Below, piece after piece: positions 24,790 through 33,539 of a stretch of DNA of 64,000 nt. The notes under the pieces are model-generated. The model was not told the DNA's origin. It saw nothing but the letters and a program-made list of their open reading frames with translations, and made no database searches. The translations under genes and the position numbers were made by a program. The DNA comes from an uncultured Clostridia bacterium (lineage in GTDB: Bacteria > Bacillota > Clostridia > Christensenellales > Aristaeellaceae): the NCBI GenBank assembly GCA_934663595.1, contig CAKUKM010000003.1:1-64000 (forward strand). Direction: 5' to 3'. Numbering within the stretch: position 1 is the first letter of the stretch; each line of letters begins with the position of its first letter.

Positions 24790-25499
24790 AAATGTGGAAT
24801 ATGAATATCGGCGCGGCGCCGGCGGCGCTGTATGGCGAGCCGGCGGAGGGCGTGTTTCTGTTCGTGCACGGCCAGTGCGGCTGCAAGGAGGAAGCGGCGC
24901 GATTTGCGGAAATCGCCGCGCCGCACGGCTGGCAGGTGCTGGCGATGGATTTACCGGAGCACGGCGGACGCAGGGACGGCGCGACGCTCACGCCGTGGGA
25001 CGCGGTTCCGGAATTGCAGGAAATGCTGCAATTTGCGAAGGCGAGATGGAATCGGATTGGGCTGCGGGCGATCAGCATCGGCGCGTGGCTTTCGCTGCAG
25101 GCGTTTGCGGGGGAGAAATTGGAGCGCTGCCTGCTGTCCTCGCCGCTTTTGGATATGGAGGACATGATCTTTGCCCGCATGCGCGCGCTGAGCGTCACCG
25201 AGGCGCAGCTGAAGGAGAAGGGCGAAATCGCGGTTCCGGAGGGCGCAGCGCTGTCGTGGCGGTACCTGACCTGGGCGCGCGAGCATCCGACGCAGGCGAT
25301 TTGCGATTGCACGGCGATTCTGTATGCCACCGGCGACGAGCTGATTCCGCGCGCGACGATCGATCGGTTCGCGGAGCGCTTTGCGTGCCGGGTGACGCTG
25401 TATCCGGGCGGCCAGCATAGGCTGCACACGGAGGAGGAATGCGCGTTCATGAAGCGCTGGGAGGAGGCGGAAATCGTTCCGCCGGAAATGGGGCGTTAG
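24786..25499 (+). CDS. Alpha/beta hydrolase
   Basis: 237 residues, alpha/beta hydrolase fold. VFLFVHGQCGCKEEAARF near residue 22 is the oxyanion-hole strand-turn, and ISIGAWLSLQAF near 100 replaces the canonical GxSxG nucleophile elbow with SIGAW, so the catalytic Ser is not in the usual context. ILYATGDELIPR (Asp) and GGQHRLHTEEE (His) supply the rest of a triad. Start coupled to the upstream membrane peptide. Probably an esterase or acyl hydrolase of the YjaZ/bacterial dienelactone-like type; substrate unknown. Confidence 0.7.
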   Translation: MKMWNMNIGAAPAALYGEPAEGVFLFVHGQCGCKEEAARFAEIAAPHGWQVLAMDLPEHGGRRDGATLTPWDAVPELQEMLQFAKARWNRIGLRAISIGAWLSLQAFAGEKLERCLLSSPLLDMEDMIFARMRALSVTEAQLKEKGEIAVPEGAALSWRYLTWAREHPTQAICDCTAILYATGDELIPRATIDRFAERFACRVTLYPGGQHRLHTEEECAFMKRWEEAEIVPPEMGR

Positions 25500-25500
25500 A

Positions 25501-26454
25501 ATGAGAAACAATCTGGGTGCGGCGAAGCGCTATGAGAAAAACGGCGCGGATTTGAGCTATTGCGAAATCCCGAATGCGCGACCGAAGCTGGTGCTGATTC
25601 ACGCGCAGGGCGTGGACGCGCGCAATTTCGATGGCGTGGCGGGGCTTTTGAAAAGGGATTTTCATGTGTATTCCGTGGATTGCTACGGCCATGGCGGCAG
25701 TTCGCACGATGCGTCACAATACAACATCGCCGCGATTGGCGATGCGATGATCCATTGGATTGCCGATGAGATCGGCGGGCCGGTTGCGATCGCAGGGCAT
25801 TCCTCCGGCGGCCTGATTGCGGCGTACATCGCGGCGCGCAGCGAGCTCTGCGCGCGGCTGATATTGGAGGATCCTCCGTTTTTTGCGTCGCAGGGCGAGC
25901 GGCGGAAGCATACGTTTAATTACATCGACCTTTCCACGATCTGCCATGAATTCCTGAATCAGACCGCGGAGGCGGATTTCCCGCTGTATTACTTTGAAAA
26001 TCAGCGCGCGTGGCGCTTTTTCCCGGAAAAATCGCGGGAGAAAATTCGCGCAAAGCTGACCGGCGCGGCAAAAAAGAACCGCCAAAAGCATCCGGACGGC
26101 GATTTGAAGGTTCCGTTCTGGCCGAAGGCGGCGCTCGCGGGCTTTCAGGGCATGAATCAATACGATCCGCGCTTCAGCGAGGCGTTTTACGACGATTCCT
26201 TTCACGCGGGCATTCCGCACGAGGCGCTGCTGAAGGATGTTCGCGCGCAGACGCTGTTTATGAAGGCACGCACGCAGACGGGCGACGACGGCCTTTTGAT
26301 GGCGGCGCTCAGCGAGGAAGATGCGCGGCGCGTTGTGGCGACGATTCCGAATTGCGCGGCGATGCGCTTTGATACCGGCCACGGCATTCATATAGAAAAG
26401 CCGCGCGCGTTCGCCGCCGCCATTCGCGAGTTCTGCGCGGGAATGGAGAATTGA
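25501..26454 (+). CDS. Alpha/beta hydrolase
   Basis: 317-residue alpha/beta hydrolase with a standard nucleophile elbow, AGHSSGG (Ser near residue 101), oxyanion segment LIHAQGVDARNF, and a DTGHGIHIEKP C-terminal His. It starts 1 bp after the preceding hydrolase stop, in one operon with the flavin oxidoreductase and the membrane peptide. Serine hydrolase activity is likely; the substrate is not indicated. Between its stop and the convergent YaiI gene (26455-26621) I see no convincing terminator. Confidence 0.85.
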   Translation: MRNNLGAAKRYEKNGADLSYCEIPNARPKLVLIHAQGVDARNFDGVAGLLKRDFHVYSVDCYGHGGSSHDASQYNIAAIGDAMIHWIADEIGGPVAIAGHSSGGLIAAYIAARSELCARLILEDPPFFASQGERRKHTFNYIDLSTICHEFLNQTAEADFPLYYFENQRAWRFFPEKSREKIRAKLTGAAKKNRQKHPDGDLKVPFWPKAALAGFQGMNQYDPRFSEAFYDDSFHAGIPHEALLKDVRAQTLFMKARTQTGDDGLLMAALSEEDARRVVATIPNCAAMRFDTGHGIHIEKPRAFAAAIREFCAGMEN

Positions 26455-26621
26455 GATTTGCGGCGATTCCCGGCGCTCGCAGCGCATGCGGATTATGCGA
26501 AAACGCCGGAAAAAGCATGCGAATCAGGCGGCGCAATACATCGCGAACACACTGAGAAAGCATGCCATCTAAGGAATCAGATGGATCGCAAAAGCGTTTT
26601 CGGCGGAAACATGCGGCGTAT

Positions 26622-27053
26622 TTATGGCGAAAGCAGCTCGTCCAGCTTGCGAAGCAGCGCCTGCTCCTGCTCACGCGTGCGCTTGGACGGGCCTTTCAGG
26701 CGTTCGCCCGCATTGCGCAGCTTTCGCGCCGTATGGCGGGCGAGCAGCAATGAATCGATGTTTCCGGAGGTGTATTCCATGCTGCTCGGGTGCACGGCGC
26801 GCGCGCCGCGCGCAAGGCACAGCGCCGCAAGGCCGTAGTCCTGCGTAATGGCGACGTCTCCGGGCGAGAGCCGATTGGCGAGGCAAAGATCCGCGCTGTC
26901 CGGCCCGCGGTCGACATAAACGACCTCCGCGCCCGGCAGATCAAATCGGTGCGCCGTATCGCAGACCAGCGTTGCAGAAACGCCGTGCCTGCGCGCGCAT
27001 TCCACCGCGCTGCGCACGGACGGGCAGCCGTCGGCGTCGATGAACAGATGCAT
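26622..27053 (-). CDS. YaiI/YqxD family protein (DUF188)
   Basis: A 143-residue member of the YaiI/YqxD (DUF188) family with a PIN-like nuclease fold. The N-terminal FIDADGCPSVRSAVECA and the later GDVAITQDYGLAALCLARGA are the family hallmarks, including the acidic residues that would bind metal. The start at 27053 has AGGAGG upstream. It is a monocistronic gene converging on the hydrolase operon. Biological role not established. Confidence 0.88.
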   Translation of the reverse strand: MHLFIDADGCPSVRSAVECARRHGVSATLVCDTAHRFDLPGAEVVYVDRGPDSADLCLANRLSPGDVAITQDYGLAALCLARGARAVHPSSMEYTSGNIDSLLLARHTARKLRNAGERLKGPSKRTREQEQALLRKLDELLSP

Positions 27054-27187
27054 GGGCAAAACCTCCTGTTTTCTTCCTTCAGTATAGCATATTCCGCGCA
27101 ACCGGCGCAAGCGCGCATTCCTTAACGCGCAGGGGCTTGCATTTGAATCCGATTTGGGATTAAAATAGGAGGCGGAGGCGAAGAGAG

Positions 27188-28558
27188 ATGGACGAGCAAA
27201 AGCAGCTGCGAAACGGCATTGTCGAGGGCGTAATCTGGAAGGAATTGCTGAAATTCTTTTTCCCGATCATGCTCGGCACGCTGTTTCAGCAGCTTTACAA
27301 TACGGTGGATACGGTCGTGGTCGGCCAGTTCGTGGGCTCCGCGGCGGTGGCGGCGGTCGGCGGATCGTCGGCGCAGATATTGAGCCTGATTCTGGGCTTT
27401 TTCGTGGGCGTATCGTCGGGCGCGACGGTCATCGTCTCGCAGTATTTTGGCTGCAGGGACGAAAAGGGCGTGTCGGACGCGGTGCATACGGGCCTGATGC
27501 TGGCGATTCTCGGCGGCGCGATCATGACGGTGCTCGGCCTTGTCTGCGCGCCGACGCTGCTGAACTGGATGGACACGCCGGCGGATACGCTGGAGGATTC
27601 CGCGATGTATCTGCGAATCGTGTTTCTGTCGATGATTCCGTCGATGCTGTACAACGTCGGCTCCAGCATACTGCGCGCGGTGGGCGATTCGAAGAGCCCG
27701 CTGATTTTCCTGATCGTATGCTGCCTGCTCAACGTGGCGCTGGATCTGCTATTCGTGATCGCGTTCAAGATGGGCGTTGCGGGCGTTGCGATTGCGACGT
27801 CGCTGGCGCAGCTGGCGAGCGGAATGCTGGTCTGCTGGTCGCTGATGCGGTCGAAGGAATGCTACCGGCTGGAGCTTAAGAAGCTGCGGATTCAGCGGCA
27901 GGTGATGCGAGATACGATCCGCATCGGCCTTCCGACGGGCCTGCAATCGATGATGTACACGCTTTCGAATATGATCATCACCACCGCGATCAACGGCTTC
28001 GGCACGAGCGTTGCGGCGGCGTGGGTCGTGCTCGGCAAGCTCGACGGCATGAACTGGATGATCGTGAATGCGTTCGGCGTGGCGGTCATGACGTTTGCCG
28101 GCCAGAATTTTGGCGCGCGGCGCTATGATCGCGTGGAAAAGAGCATGTATGTGTGCATGGCGATGTCCATGGGCACGGCGATTGTGATGGGCGCGAGCTT
28201 CATGATCTTTGCGCGGCCGTTGTTCCGGCTGTTTACGCGCGATGCGATCGTGCTGGAAAAGGCGGTCGAGATGGTGCGCTTCATGGGCTTCTGCTATTGG
28301 CTGTATATCCCGATTGAAATGATCAGCGGCACGCTGCGCGGCATGGGCGATGCGCTGATTCCGACGGCGATTACCGTAATCGGCATTTGCGCGCTGCGCG
28401 CGGTGTGGGTGTTTGCGGTGGTGCCGGTGTGGCACACGGAGGCGGCCATCATGTGCAGCTATCCGATTTCGTGGGTGCTGTGCTCGGTGACGTTCGTATT
28501 CTATTATCGGCGCTATCGACGAACGCATTTTCCGCGCATCGAGGGGGAGAGAGCATGA
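27188..28558 (+). CDS. MATE-family efflux transporter
   Basis: Multidrug and toxic compound extrusion protein, 456 residues with about 12 membrane helices. The N-terminal FFFPIMLGTLFQQLYNTVDT, with VVGQFVGSAAVAAVGG next, is the classical MATE/NorM-DinF-like start, and the internal duplication repeats near residue 240. It exports cationic drugs or metabolites using Na+ or H+. Preceded by TTGCAT-N18-TAAAAT and GGAGGCG. Its stop overlaps the start of the DUF2284 gene (ATGA). Confidence 0.92.
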   Translation: MDEQKQLRNGIVEGVIWKELLKFFFPIMLGTLFQQLYNTVDTVVVGQFVGSAAVAAVGGSSAQILSLILGFFVGVSSGATVIVSQYFGCRDEKGVSDAVHTGLMLAILGGAIMTVLGLVCAPTLLNWMDTPADTLEDSAMYLRIVFLSMIPSMLYNVGSSILRAVGDSKSPLIFLIVCCLLNVALDLLFVIAFKMGVAGVAIATSLAQLASGMLVCWSLMRSKECYRLELKKLRIQRQVMRDTIRIGLPTGLQSMMYTLSNMIITTAINGFGTSVAAAWVVLGKLDGMNWMIVNAFGVAVMTFAGQNFGARRYDRVEKSMYVCMAMSMGTAIVMGASFMIFARPLFRLFTRDAIVLEKAVEMVRFMGFCYWLYIPIEMISGTLRGMGDALIPTAITVIGICALRAVWVFAVVPVWHTEAAIMCSYPISWVLCSVTFVFYYRRYRRTHFPRIEGERA

Positions 28559-29088
28559 ATCGGGCGCGACTGGAGGAAAAGCTGAGCGAGCTGCCGCTGT
28601 ATCAGTATGCGTTTATTTCCACCGACGAGCTGACATTCAGCCCGCGCGTGCGCTATATCTGCGAAACGGAATGCCCGATGTATGGAAAATCCTGGGCATG
28701 TCCGCCGGCGGTGGGCACGGTCGACGCCTGCGAGGCGCGGTGTCGCGCGTTTCCGGAGGCGCTTCTGATTGCGACGATCACAGAAGTCAGCGATATCGCG
28801 GACATTCAGGCGACGCTCGCGACGCGAGAGCCGCACGAGGAAATCACGCGCCGGGTGCACGCGATGGTGCGCGAGGAGGCGGCGGAGACGATGGTTTTGT
28901 CCACGGAGGCGTGCGCGCATTGCAAAAAGTGCACCTATCCGGACGCGCCGTGCCGCTTTCCGGAAAAGATGTATCCGTGCGTCGAGAGCCACGGCATATT
29001 GGTCACGGCGCTGGCGGAGAAGCACGATATCGACTTCCAGGCGGGCGGCAATCTGGTCACGTGGTTTTCGCTGATCTTTTATAAATAG
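28555..29088 (+). CDS. DUF2284 metal-binding protein
   Basis: A 177-residue protein of the DUF2284 family, probably binding iron-sulfur clusters or zinc. The Cys pattern is clear: CETECPMYGKSWACPP near 36-51 and CAHCKKCTYPDAPCRFPEKM near 120-139. Translationally coupled to the MATE gene by ATGA. Function of the family is unproved; frequent in anaerobes. Confidence 0.85.
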   Translation: MNRARLEEKLSELPLYQYAFISTDELTFSPRVRYICETECPMYGKSWACPPAVGTVDACEARCRAFPEALLIATITEVSDIADIQATLATREPHEEITRRVHAMVREEAAETMVLSTEACAHCKKCTYPDAPCRFPEKMYPCVESHGILVTALAEKHDIDFQAGGNLVTWFSLIFYK

Positions 29089-29173
29089 GCGCGAATGTGA
29101 CATTTCCCGCGCGCCGCATGAACCCGCGACGGCATTCATAAGTAAAGAATGAGATCGTGGAGGTGACGGGCGA

Positions 29174-29404
29174 ATGCGGGGATGGTATCGGGCATTGGTG
29201 GCGTTGGTGGCGCTTGCGGCGGCGTTTTGCATGGTTTCGTTTGCGTGCGTGTGCGTAAATCTCTGGTCGGCGGGGCCGGAGAGCGCGCTCGACGGGCGAT
29301 TTTCATGGACGAACGGCGTGTATCGCGTCGAGGGCGAGGCGGAGCGCGGCGCGCTGCTGCGCATGACGGTGGATCGGCTGCAGCTTGCGCGGGGAAGCGA
29401 ATAG
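29174..29404 (+). CDS. Small membrane or exported protein
   Basis: 76 residues with an N-terminal hydrophobic helix (about 6-28) and a short polar tail of about 45 residues with no recognised domain. GGAGG lies 10 nt before the ATG and a strong terminator follows directly, which support a real gene. A short 85-bp gap separates it from the DUF2284 gene. Confidence 0.6.
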   Translation: MRGWYRALVALVALAAAFCMVSFACVCVNLWSAGPESALDGRFSWTNGVYRVEGEAERGALLRMTVDRLQLARGSE

Positions 29405-29449
29405 AAAAAGGGATCGCGGTTCATTTTTGAAAACCGCGATCCCTTTTTT
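29405..29449. terminator. Bidirectional terminator
   Basis: A perfect 12-bp stem, GGGATCGCGGTT with AACCGCGATCCC, with A-run before and T-run after, between convergent genes. A single hairpin with no repeat element. Confidence 0.92.
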
Positions 29450-29456
29450 GCCTCAA

Positions 29457-30263
29457 TCAGAGCATTTTGTGCGCGCGTTCCACCAGCGCGTGAATGGCTT
29501 TTTCGTCCGGCGGAAGCGCTGCGCAGCGCTCAATCGGCAGAAAATCGCCCAGGAATTCCAGATTGCCTGAGCCGCCCGCAATCGGCGAAAACTCCAGCGC
29601 GCGCAGCTGCCAGCCGGCGTTCGGCGCAAACGCGGCGATTTCGGAAAGCACGCGCTCGTGCACGCGCGCGCTGGTGATCACGCCTTTTTTGTTCAGCGCC
29701 GCCGGGCCGGCCTCGAATTGCGGCTTGATCAGCGCAACCAGCCGCCCTTCCGTGCCCATAACGCGCTTCAGCGCCGGCAAAATCAGCTTAATGGAAATGA
29801 ACGATACGTCCATGACCGCCAAAACCGGCCTCTCCGGAAACATCGCCGCCTCCAGCGCGCGCGCATTCGTGTGCTCCATCGACACCACGCGCGGATCCTC
29901 GGCGATTTCCGGAACGAGCTGGCCGGTTCCGACGTCGATCGCATAGACCCGCCGCGCATTCCGGCGCAGCAGCACGTCGGTAAATCCGCCGGTGGACGCG
30001 CCGACGTCCATGCAGATGCAGCCGTCCGGCGAAACGCCAAACGCATCCAGCGCCTTTTCCAGCTTCAGCCCGCCGCGGCTTACATATGGGCAATCCGAAC
30101 CGGCGACCTCGATTTGGTCGCTCTCGAGCACCTTTGCCGAACACTTTTCCAGCGCCGCGCCGTTTATGCGCACCAACCCGGCGCGAATCAGCGATTGCGC
30201 CCGCTCCCGGCTGTTCGCCAGTCCCCGCGCCACCAGCGCTACGTCCGCTCGCATCGATTCCAT
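29457..30263 (-). CDS. tlyA: TlyA-type rRNA 2'-O-methyltransferase
   Basis: A 268-residue S4-domain plus FtsJ-type methyltransferase that modifies 16S and 23S rRNA (often annotated hemolysin A). S4 domain at residues 1-60 (RADVALVARGLANSRERAQS), then SRGGLKLEKALDAFGV, the SAM motif MDVGASTGGFTDVLL, and VMDVSFISIKLILP. AAAGGAGG lies 6 nt before the chosen ATG; the 58 codons upstream are AT-rich intergenic sequence. In many Firmicutes it sits near recN and xseAB, which are absent here. Confidence 0.93.
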   Translation of the reverse strand: MESMRADVALVARGLANSRERAQSLIRAGLVRINGAALEKCSAKVLESDQIEVAGSDCPYVSRGGLKLEKALDAFGVSPDGCICMDVGASTGGFTDVLLRRNARRVYAIDVGTGQLVPEIAEDPRVVSMEHTNARALEAAMFPERPVLAVMDVSFISIKLILPALKRVMGTEGRLVALIKPQFEAGPAALNKKGVITSARVHERVLSEIAAFAPNAGWQLRALEFSPIAGGSGNLEFLGDFLPIERCAALPPDEKAIHALVERAHKML

Positions 30264-30306
30264 GGGCTGCCTCCTTTGGAAATTGTTGGAAATTGTCAAG
30301 CTTTTG

Positions 30307-30335
30307 TTGACAGATTTGGAAGTTAGATATAAAAT
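30307..30335 (+). promoter_or_regulatory. Promoter for the CAP-domain gene
   Basis: TTGACA-N17-TAAAAT in an AT-rich gap; the leader to 30380 is about 40 nt and carries AAAGGAGCGA. Confidence 0.7.
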
Positions 30336-30379
30336 AATAGTGAAATATATTTCAAATTGATTACAAAGGAGCGACTGAT

Positions 30380-31126
30380 ATGAAACATCGAATCCTGTGT
30401 GCGGCGCTGGCCATCCTGCTGCTGGTGGCTCCGGCATATGCGGAGAGCCTGAGCGCGACCCGCGAGGGCAATGAACTGAACATCACCTGGACGGCGGAGG
30501 GCGAATGCACGCTGACCGTTTACAAAAACAACTGGCCGGTGCGGGTGTGCGCCGTGCGCGGCTCGGACGGCGGCGCGCGCGTTCCGATCGACGGCGGAAG
30601 CTATTCCGTGCGCCTGCGCACGCCGAACGGCTGCCTGACCGCCAAGGCGGAGGACGCTACAAGCAAACCCACCGCTCAGCCGACAATCCAACCGACGGCG
30701 AAACCGACCGTTCAACCGACGGCGAAACCGACCGTAGCGCCCACTGCGGAACCGACTGCGAAGCCGGCGAGCTCGGATCTGGCGGCGCAGGTGATCGACG
30801 AGGTCAATGCCGAGCGCGCGAAATACGGCCTGAGTGCCCTGAAAACGGATGCAGAGCTGACGCGCGCGGCGTGCGTCCGGGCCAATGAGATCGTCCAGTC
30901 CTTCAGCCATACGCGCCCGAATGGAGAAAGCTGGAGCACCGTTTCCAGCGCGACGCGCGGCGAGAACATCGCGAAGGGCCCTTCCAGCGTCGCGCGCGTA
31001 ATGGCGGCGTGGATGAGCTCGGAGGGGCATCGCGCGAACATTCTGCGCGAGAGCTTCGGCAGCATCGGCGTATGCGTAATCGACGTCGGCGGCGTGCGCT
31101 ACTGGGTGCAGCTGTTCGGCAAATGA
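30380..31126 (+). CDS. Secreted CAP/SCP-domain protein (YkwD-like)
   Basis: 248 residues: signal peptide (1-22, cleaving near AYAES), an Ig-like N-terminal segment (about 25-90), a Thr/Pro linker of repeated PTAQPT-type units (about 96-130), then a CAP domain with IDEVNAERAKYGLSAL near 138-153, SFSHTRPNGESWSTV, GENIAKG and WMSSEGHRANILRESFGSIG. CAP proteins of this kind are secreted by sporulating Clostridia and bacilli; the function is largely unknown. Confidence 0.88.
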   Translation: MKHRILCAALAILLLVAPAYAESLSATREGNELNITWTAEGECTLTVYKNNWPVRVCAVRGSDGGARVPIDGGSYSVRLRTPNGCLTAKAEDATSKPTAQPTIQPTAKPTVQPTAKPTVAPTAEPTAKPASSDLAAQVIDEVNAERAKYGLSALKTDAELTRAACVRANEIVQSFSHTRPNGESWSTVSSATRGENIAKGPSSVARVMAAWMSSEGHRANILRESFGSIGVCVIDVGGVRYWVQLFGK

Positions 31127-31152
31127 TTCGACGGGGAGCGGTTCGCCGCTCC

Positions 31153-32565
31153 CTATTTTACGACCATGTTGTGAATCCAGACGCCCTTTTTCAGCAGGAT
31201 GAAGCCGAGAACGCATTTGATGATGTCCATGAACTGCACCATCAGCACCACCCACACGATCGGCAGACTCGTCAGCGTGACCAGCAGATACGCGGTCGGA
31301 TAGCTGACGACCCAGGTAAATACGCTGTCGAACAGGAAGGTGATGATCGTTTTGCCGCCGGAGCGAAGCGTGAAATAGCTGATGTTCGCAAAGCCGGACA
31401 GCGGGGAATACACGGCGTTCACAATCATCAGAAGCGTCGCGAGATGGCGAATGTGATCCTCCGTGTTGTAAAGCAGCGGAACGAACGGCGACGCGATGCA
31501 CAGCAGCGTGCCCATCATCAGGCAGCAGGCGACGCTGAACGCGGCGAGCTTCCAGACGTGGTCGCGCGCGCGATCGATTTCGTTTGCGCCCAGCGCCTGG
31601 CCGATGATGATCGCGGTCGCGCTGCCCATCGAGAGAAACACGGTGTTGAACAGATTGCTGACAGTATTGGAAATGTTCAGCGCCGAAACCACGTCCAGCC
31701 CGCGCATCGAATAGCAGCGCGCGATCATCGCGATGCCGAGCGACCAGAGCGCCTCGTTGACCAGCAGGGGAGAGCCCTTGACGGCGATTTGCCGGACCAG
31801 CTTCATCGGCACGCGGCCGGAGCGATATGCGCCGCGGATGAACCGGAAGCGCTCCGGGCGGCGGTGCGTGGCGAGGGCAATTACAAACAGCTCGGCATAG
31901 CGCGAAATGATCGTCGCCAGCGCCGCGCCGCGCACGCCCATTCTCGGAAAGCCGAAATGGCCGTAAATCAGAACGTAGTTCAGCGAAAGATTGACCAGCA
32001 CGGCCAGAATGCCCGCGCGCATCGGCAGCGCCGTTTCGCCCGTTTCGCGCAGCGTGCTCGCATACGCCTGCGAAAGCGCGAACGGCGGAAGACCCAGCAG
32101 CATGATGCGCAGATAGTCCTGGCCGTGGCCGAGCGTGGTCGCGATGCGTGCCTCGGCGTTTTCCTCGTTCAGATACAGCCGGATCAGCGGCTCGGACGCG
32201 AATGCGAACAGCGCGATTGCAATTGCCGAAAGGCAGAGCCCCAGATAGAGCTTGAACCGGAAGCAGTTGCGCACGCCCTCGTGATCGCCCGCGCCGTGAT
32301 ACTGCGCGGCGAAGATGCCCGCGCCGGACACGCCGCCGAATATGCAGAGGTTGAACACGAACAGAAGCTGATTCACGATCGAAACGCCGGTCATCTCGTC
32401 GGTGCCGATGCGGCCGACCATTACGTTGTCGAGCAGATTGACGAAATTCGTGATGGCGTTCTGAATGATGATCGGAACCACGATCGCCAGAACCATGCGA
32501 TAAAAAGCGCGATCGCCGATCAGCGTTCGGCGCGCGCGTTGCCAAAAGGGGGAGCTTGCAGGCAT
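31153..32565 (-). CDS. MATE-family efflux transporter
   Basis: A second MATE transporter, 470 residues, about 12 helices. LAIVVPIIIQNAITNFVNLL, VMVGRIGTDEMTGVSIVNQL and a repeat half with MGSATAIIIGQALGANEID identify the family. The start at 32565 has AAAGGAG 8 nt upstream. It is convergent to the CAP gene and only loosely similar to the MATE protein at 27188. Confidence 0.92.
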   Translation of the reverse strand: MPASSPFWQRARRTLIGDRAFYRMVLAIVVPIIIQNAITNFVNLLDNVMVGRIGTDEMTGVSIVNQLLFVFNLCIFGGVSGAGIFAAQYHGAGDHEGVRNCFRFKLYLGLCLSAIAIALFAFASEPLIRLYLNEENAEARIATTLGHGQDYLRIMLLGLPPFALSQAYASTLRETGETALPMRAGILAVLVNLSLNYVLIYGHFGFPRMGVRGAALATIISRYAELFVIALATHRRPERFRFIRGAYRSGRVPMKLVRQIAVKGSPLLVNEALWSLGIAMIARCYSMRGLDVVSALNISNTVSNLFNTVFLSMGSATAIIIGQALGANEIDRARDHVWKLAAFSVACCLMMGTLLCIASPFVPLLYNTEDHIRHLATLLMIVNAVYSPLSGFANISYFTLRSGGKTIITFLFDSVFTWVVSYPTAYLLVTLTSLPIVWVVLMVQFMDIIKCVLGFILLKKGVWIHNMVVK

Positions 32566-32654
32566 GCGGATTCTCCTTTGAAATGTAATCCCATTCAGAA
32601 TAGCACATTTGCCGCGCGCGAACAATCACAATACGGATAAATTTCGAAACGGGC

Positions 32655-32683
32655 TTTTCAAACGGAAAGCTTCCCTCTATAAT
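32655..32683 (+). promoter_or_regulatory. Promoter for the GNAT gene
   Basis: TTTTCA-N17-TATAAT, followed by GAGGAGA just before the ATG at 32704. Confidence 0.6.
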
Positions 32684-32703
32684 AGAAGCGGGAGGCGAGG
32701 AGA

Positions 32704-33138
32704 ATGACATTCACCATTCGGGAAGAGCGCGTTTCCGCGCGCGAATACATCGATTTTCTGAAACAGACCGATCTCGGCGCGCAATACCCGCGCGAACGCT
32801 TCGAAGCGCGCATGGAAAAACTCGTTCAGAACGCTTCAATCAGTCTGATTGCCCGCGACGAAGCCGGCGCGATCGCCGGCGCGCTGTTCGGCCTTACCGA
32901 TTTCGCCTACTGGCTGTTCGTGACCGATTTGGGCGTGCGGCGCGATTGCGAGCGAATGGGTCTCGGCGCGCGCCTGATGCGCAGGGCCCACGAGGTCGCC
33001 GGCGGCGAAAGGGAGATCAATGTTTATCTCGTCGCAAACGACGCGGCGATTCCGTTTTATGAAAAGCTCGGCATGAAGAGGTCTGCGGACGTGATGGAAT
33101 ACTGCCGCGCCGAATGGACGGAATTCAAAGTGGAATAA
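32704..33138 (+). CDS. GNAT-family acetyltransferase
   Basis: 144-residue GCN5-related acetyltransferase. Core strands ISLIARDEAGAIAGALFGL, the acetyl-CoA motif VRRDCERMGLGARLMRRA near 78-95 and the C-terminal VANDAAIPFYEKLGM typical of GNAT. Substrate unknown. It is followed by a terminator that is duplicated around repeat copy B. Confidence 0.85.
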   Translation: MTFTIREERVSAREYIDFLKQTDLGAQYPRERFEARMEKLVQNASISLIARDEAGAIAGALFGLTDFAYWLFVTDLGVRRDCERMGLGARLMRRAHEVAGGEREINVYLVANDAAIPFYEKLGMKRSADVMEYCRAEWTEFKVE

Positions 33139-33139
33139 A

Positions 33140-33175
33140 AGAATCCGCCTTCCTCGCGTGGAGAAAGGCGGATTT
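33140..33175. terminator. Terminator hairpin, left duplicate around repeat copy B
   Basis: 36 bp containing an AATCCGCCTT/AAGGCGGATT stem. It is identical to 33501-33536 on the other side of the repeat. Between convergent genes, so it can serve the GNAT gene from the left and the lipoprotein gene from the right. Confidence 0.85.
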
Positions 33176-33500
33176 CAGCTTGTCAAATATTGACAAGCTG
33201 GTGGACGAGGGAGCAAGCTCCCCCGCCACTACCACCCCCACCAGATTTTGCTAGGATTTCTTCGAAATCCCCGGGCGCAAAATCTGCAAGGTAGCTATTT
33301 TCTCTCCGGGAAATGGGATTTCCCTGCGATAAAATAGCCCCGCGAGGCGGCAAACCTAAATCTTTGATTTAGCTTTGCCGGTCGCGCAGCGACTTGCTTG
33401 CCTTCAGGCAAGCAACCTTGCCACCGTACACACCGCTGGGCTCGATTGGAAGTTCGAGAGGGCTGCGGCCCTCTCGAGCTCTCCCGGTTTTTTACAGTCT
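33176..33500 (+). repeat. Structured intergenic repeat, copy B (complete, 325 bp)
   Basis: Contains in order: H1, an 11-bp stem CAGCTTGTCAA/TTGACAAGCTG (33176-33200); H2, GTGG..AGGGAGC/GCTCCCCC..CCAC (about 33201-33229); H3, a 10-bp outer stem CAGATTTTGC/GCAAAATCTG with inner GGATTTC/GAAATCC (33242-33287); H4, GCTATTTT/AAAATAGC enclosing GGGAAAT/ATTTCCC (33293-33338); an extra module of three hairpins found only here (about 33349-33416); and H6, a 10-bp stem TCGAGAGGGC/GCCCTCTCGA closed by a UGCG tetraloop (33454-33477). No ORF worth calling. Flanked by identical 36-bp terminator copies. Confidence 0.9.
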
Positions 33501-33536
33501 AGAATCCGCCTTCCTCGCGTGGAGAAAGGCGGATTT
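33501..33536. terminator. Terminator hairpin, right duplicate around repeat copy B
   Basis: Perfect copy of 33140-33175, immediately before the stop of the minus-strand lipoprotein gene. Confidence 0.85.
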
Positions 33537-33539
33537 GAT

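Noticed and set aside
26486..26572. A 28-codon ORF encoding a basic peptide after the second hydrolase
   Set aside because: No ribosome binding site and no coupling to the upstream stop. Could be real, but nothing supports it.
30323..32710. A 795-codon open frame overlapping the CAP and MATE genes
   Set aside because: Shadow of the MATE gene in another frame, with no family match and an Arg/His-rich composition.
33176..33500. Group II intron, HEARO/IscB-linked RNA, or transposon remnant as an explanation for the structured repeat
   Set aside because: No domain V-like hairpin, no reverse transcriptase, endonuclease or transposase ORF, and the long terminator duplication does not fit group IIC introns. 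Not excluded as a non-autonomous derivative.
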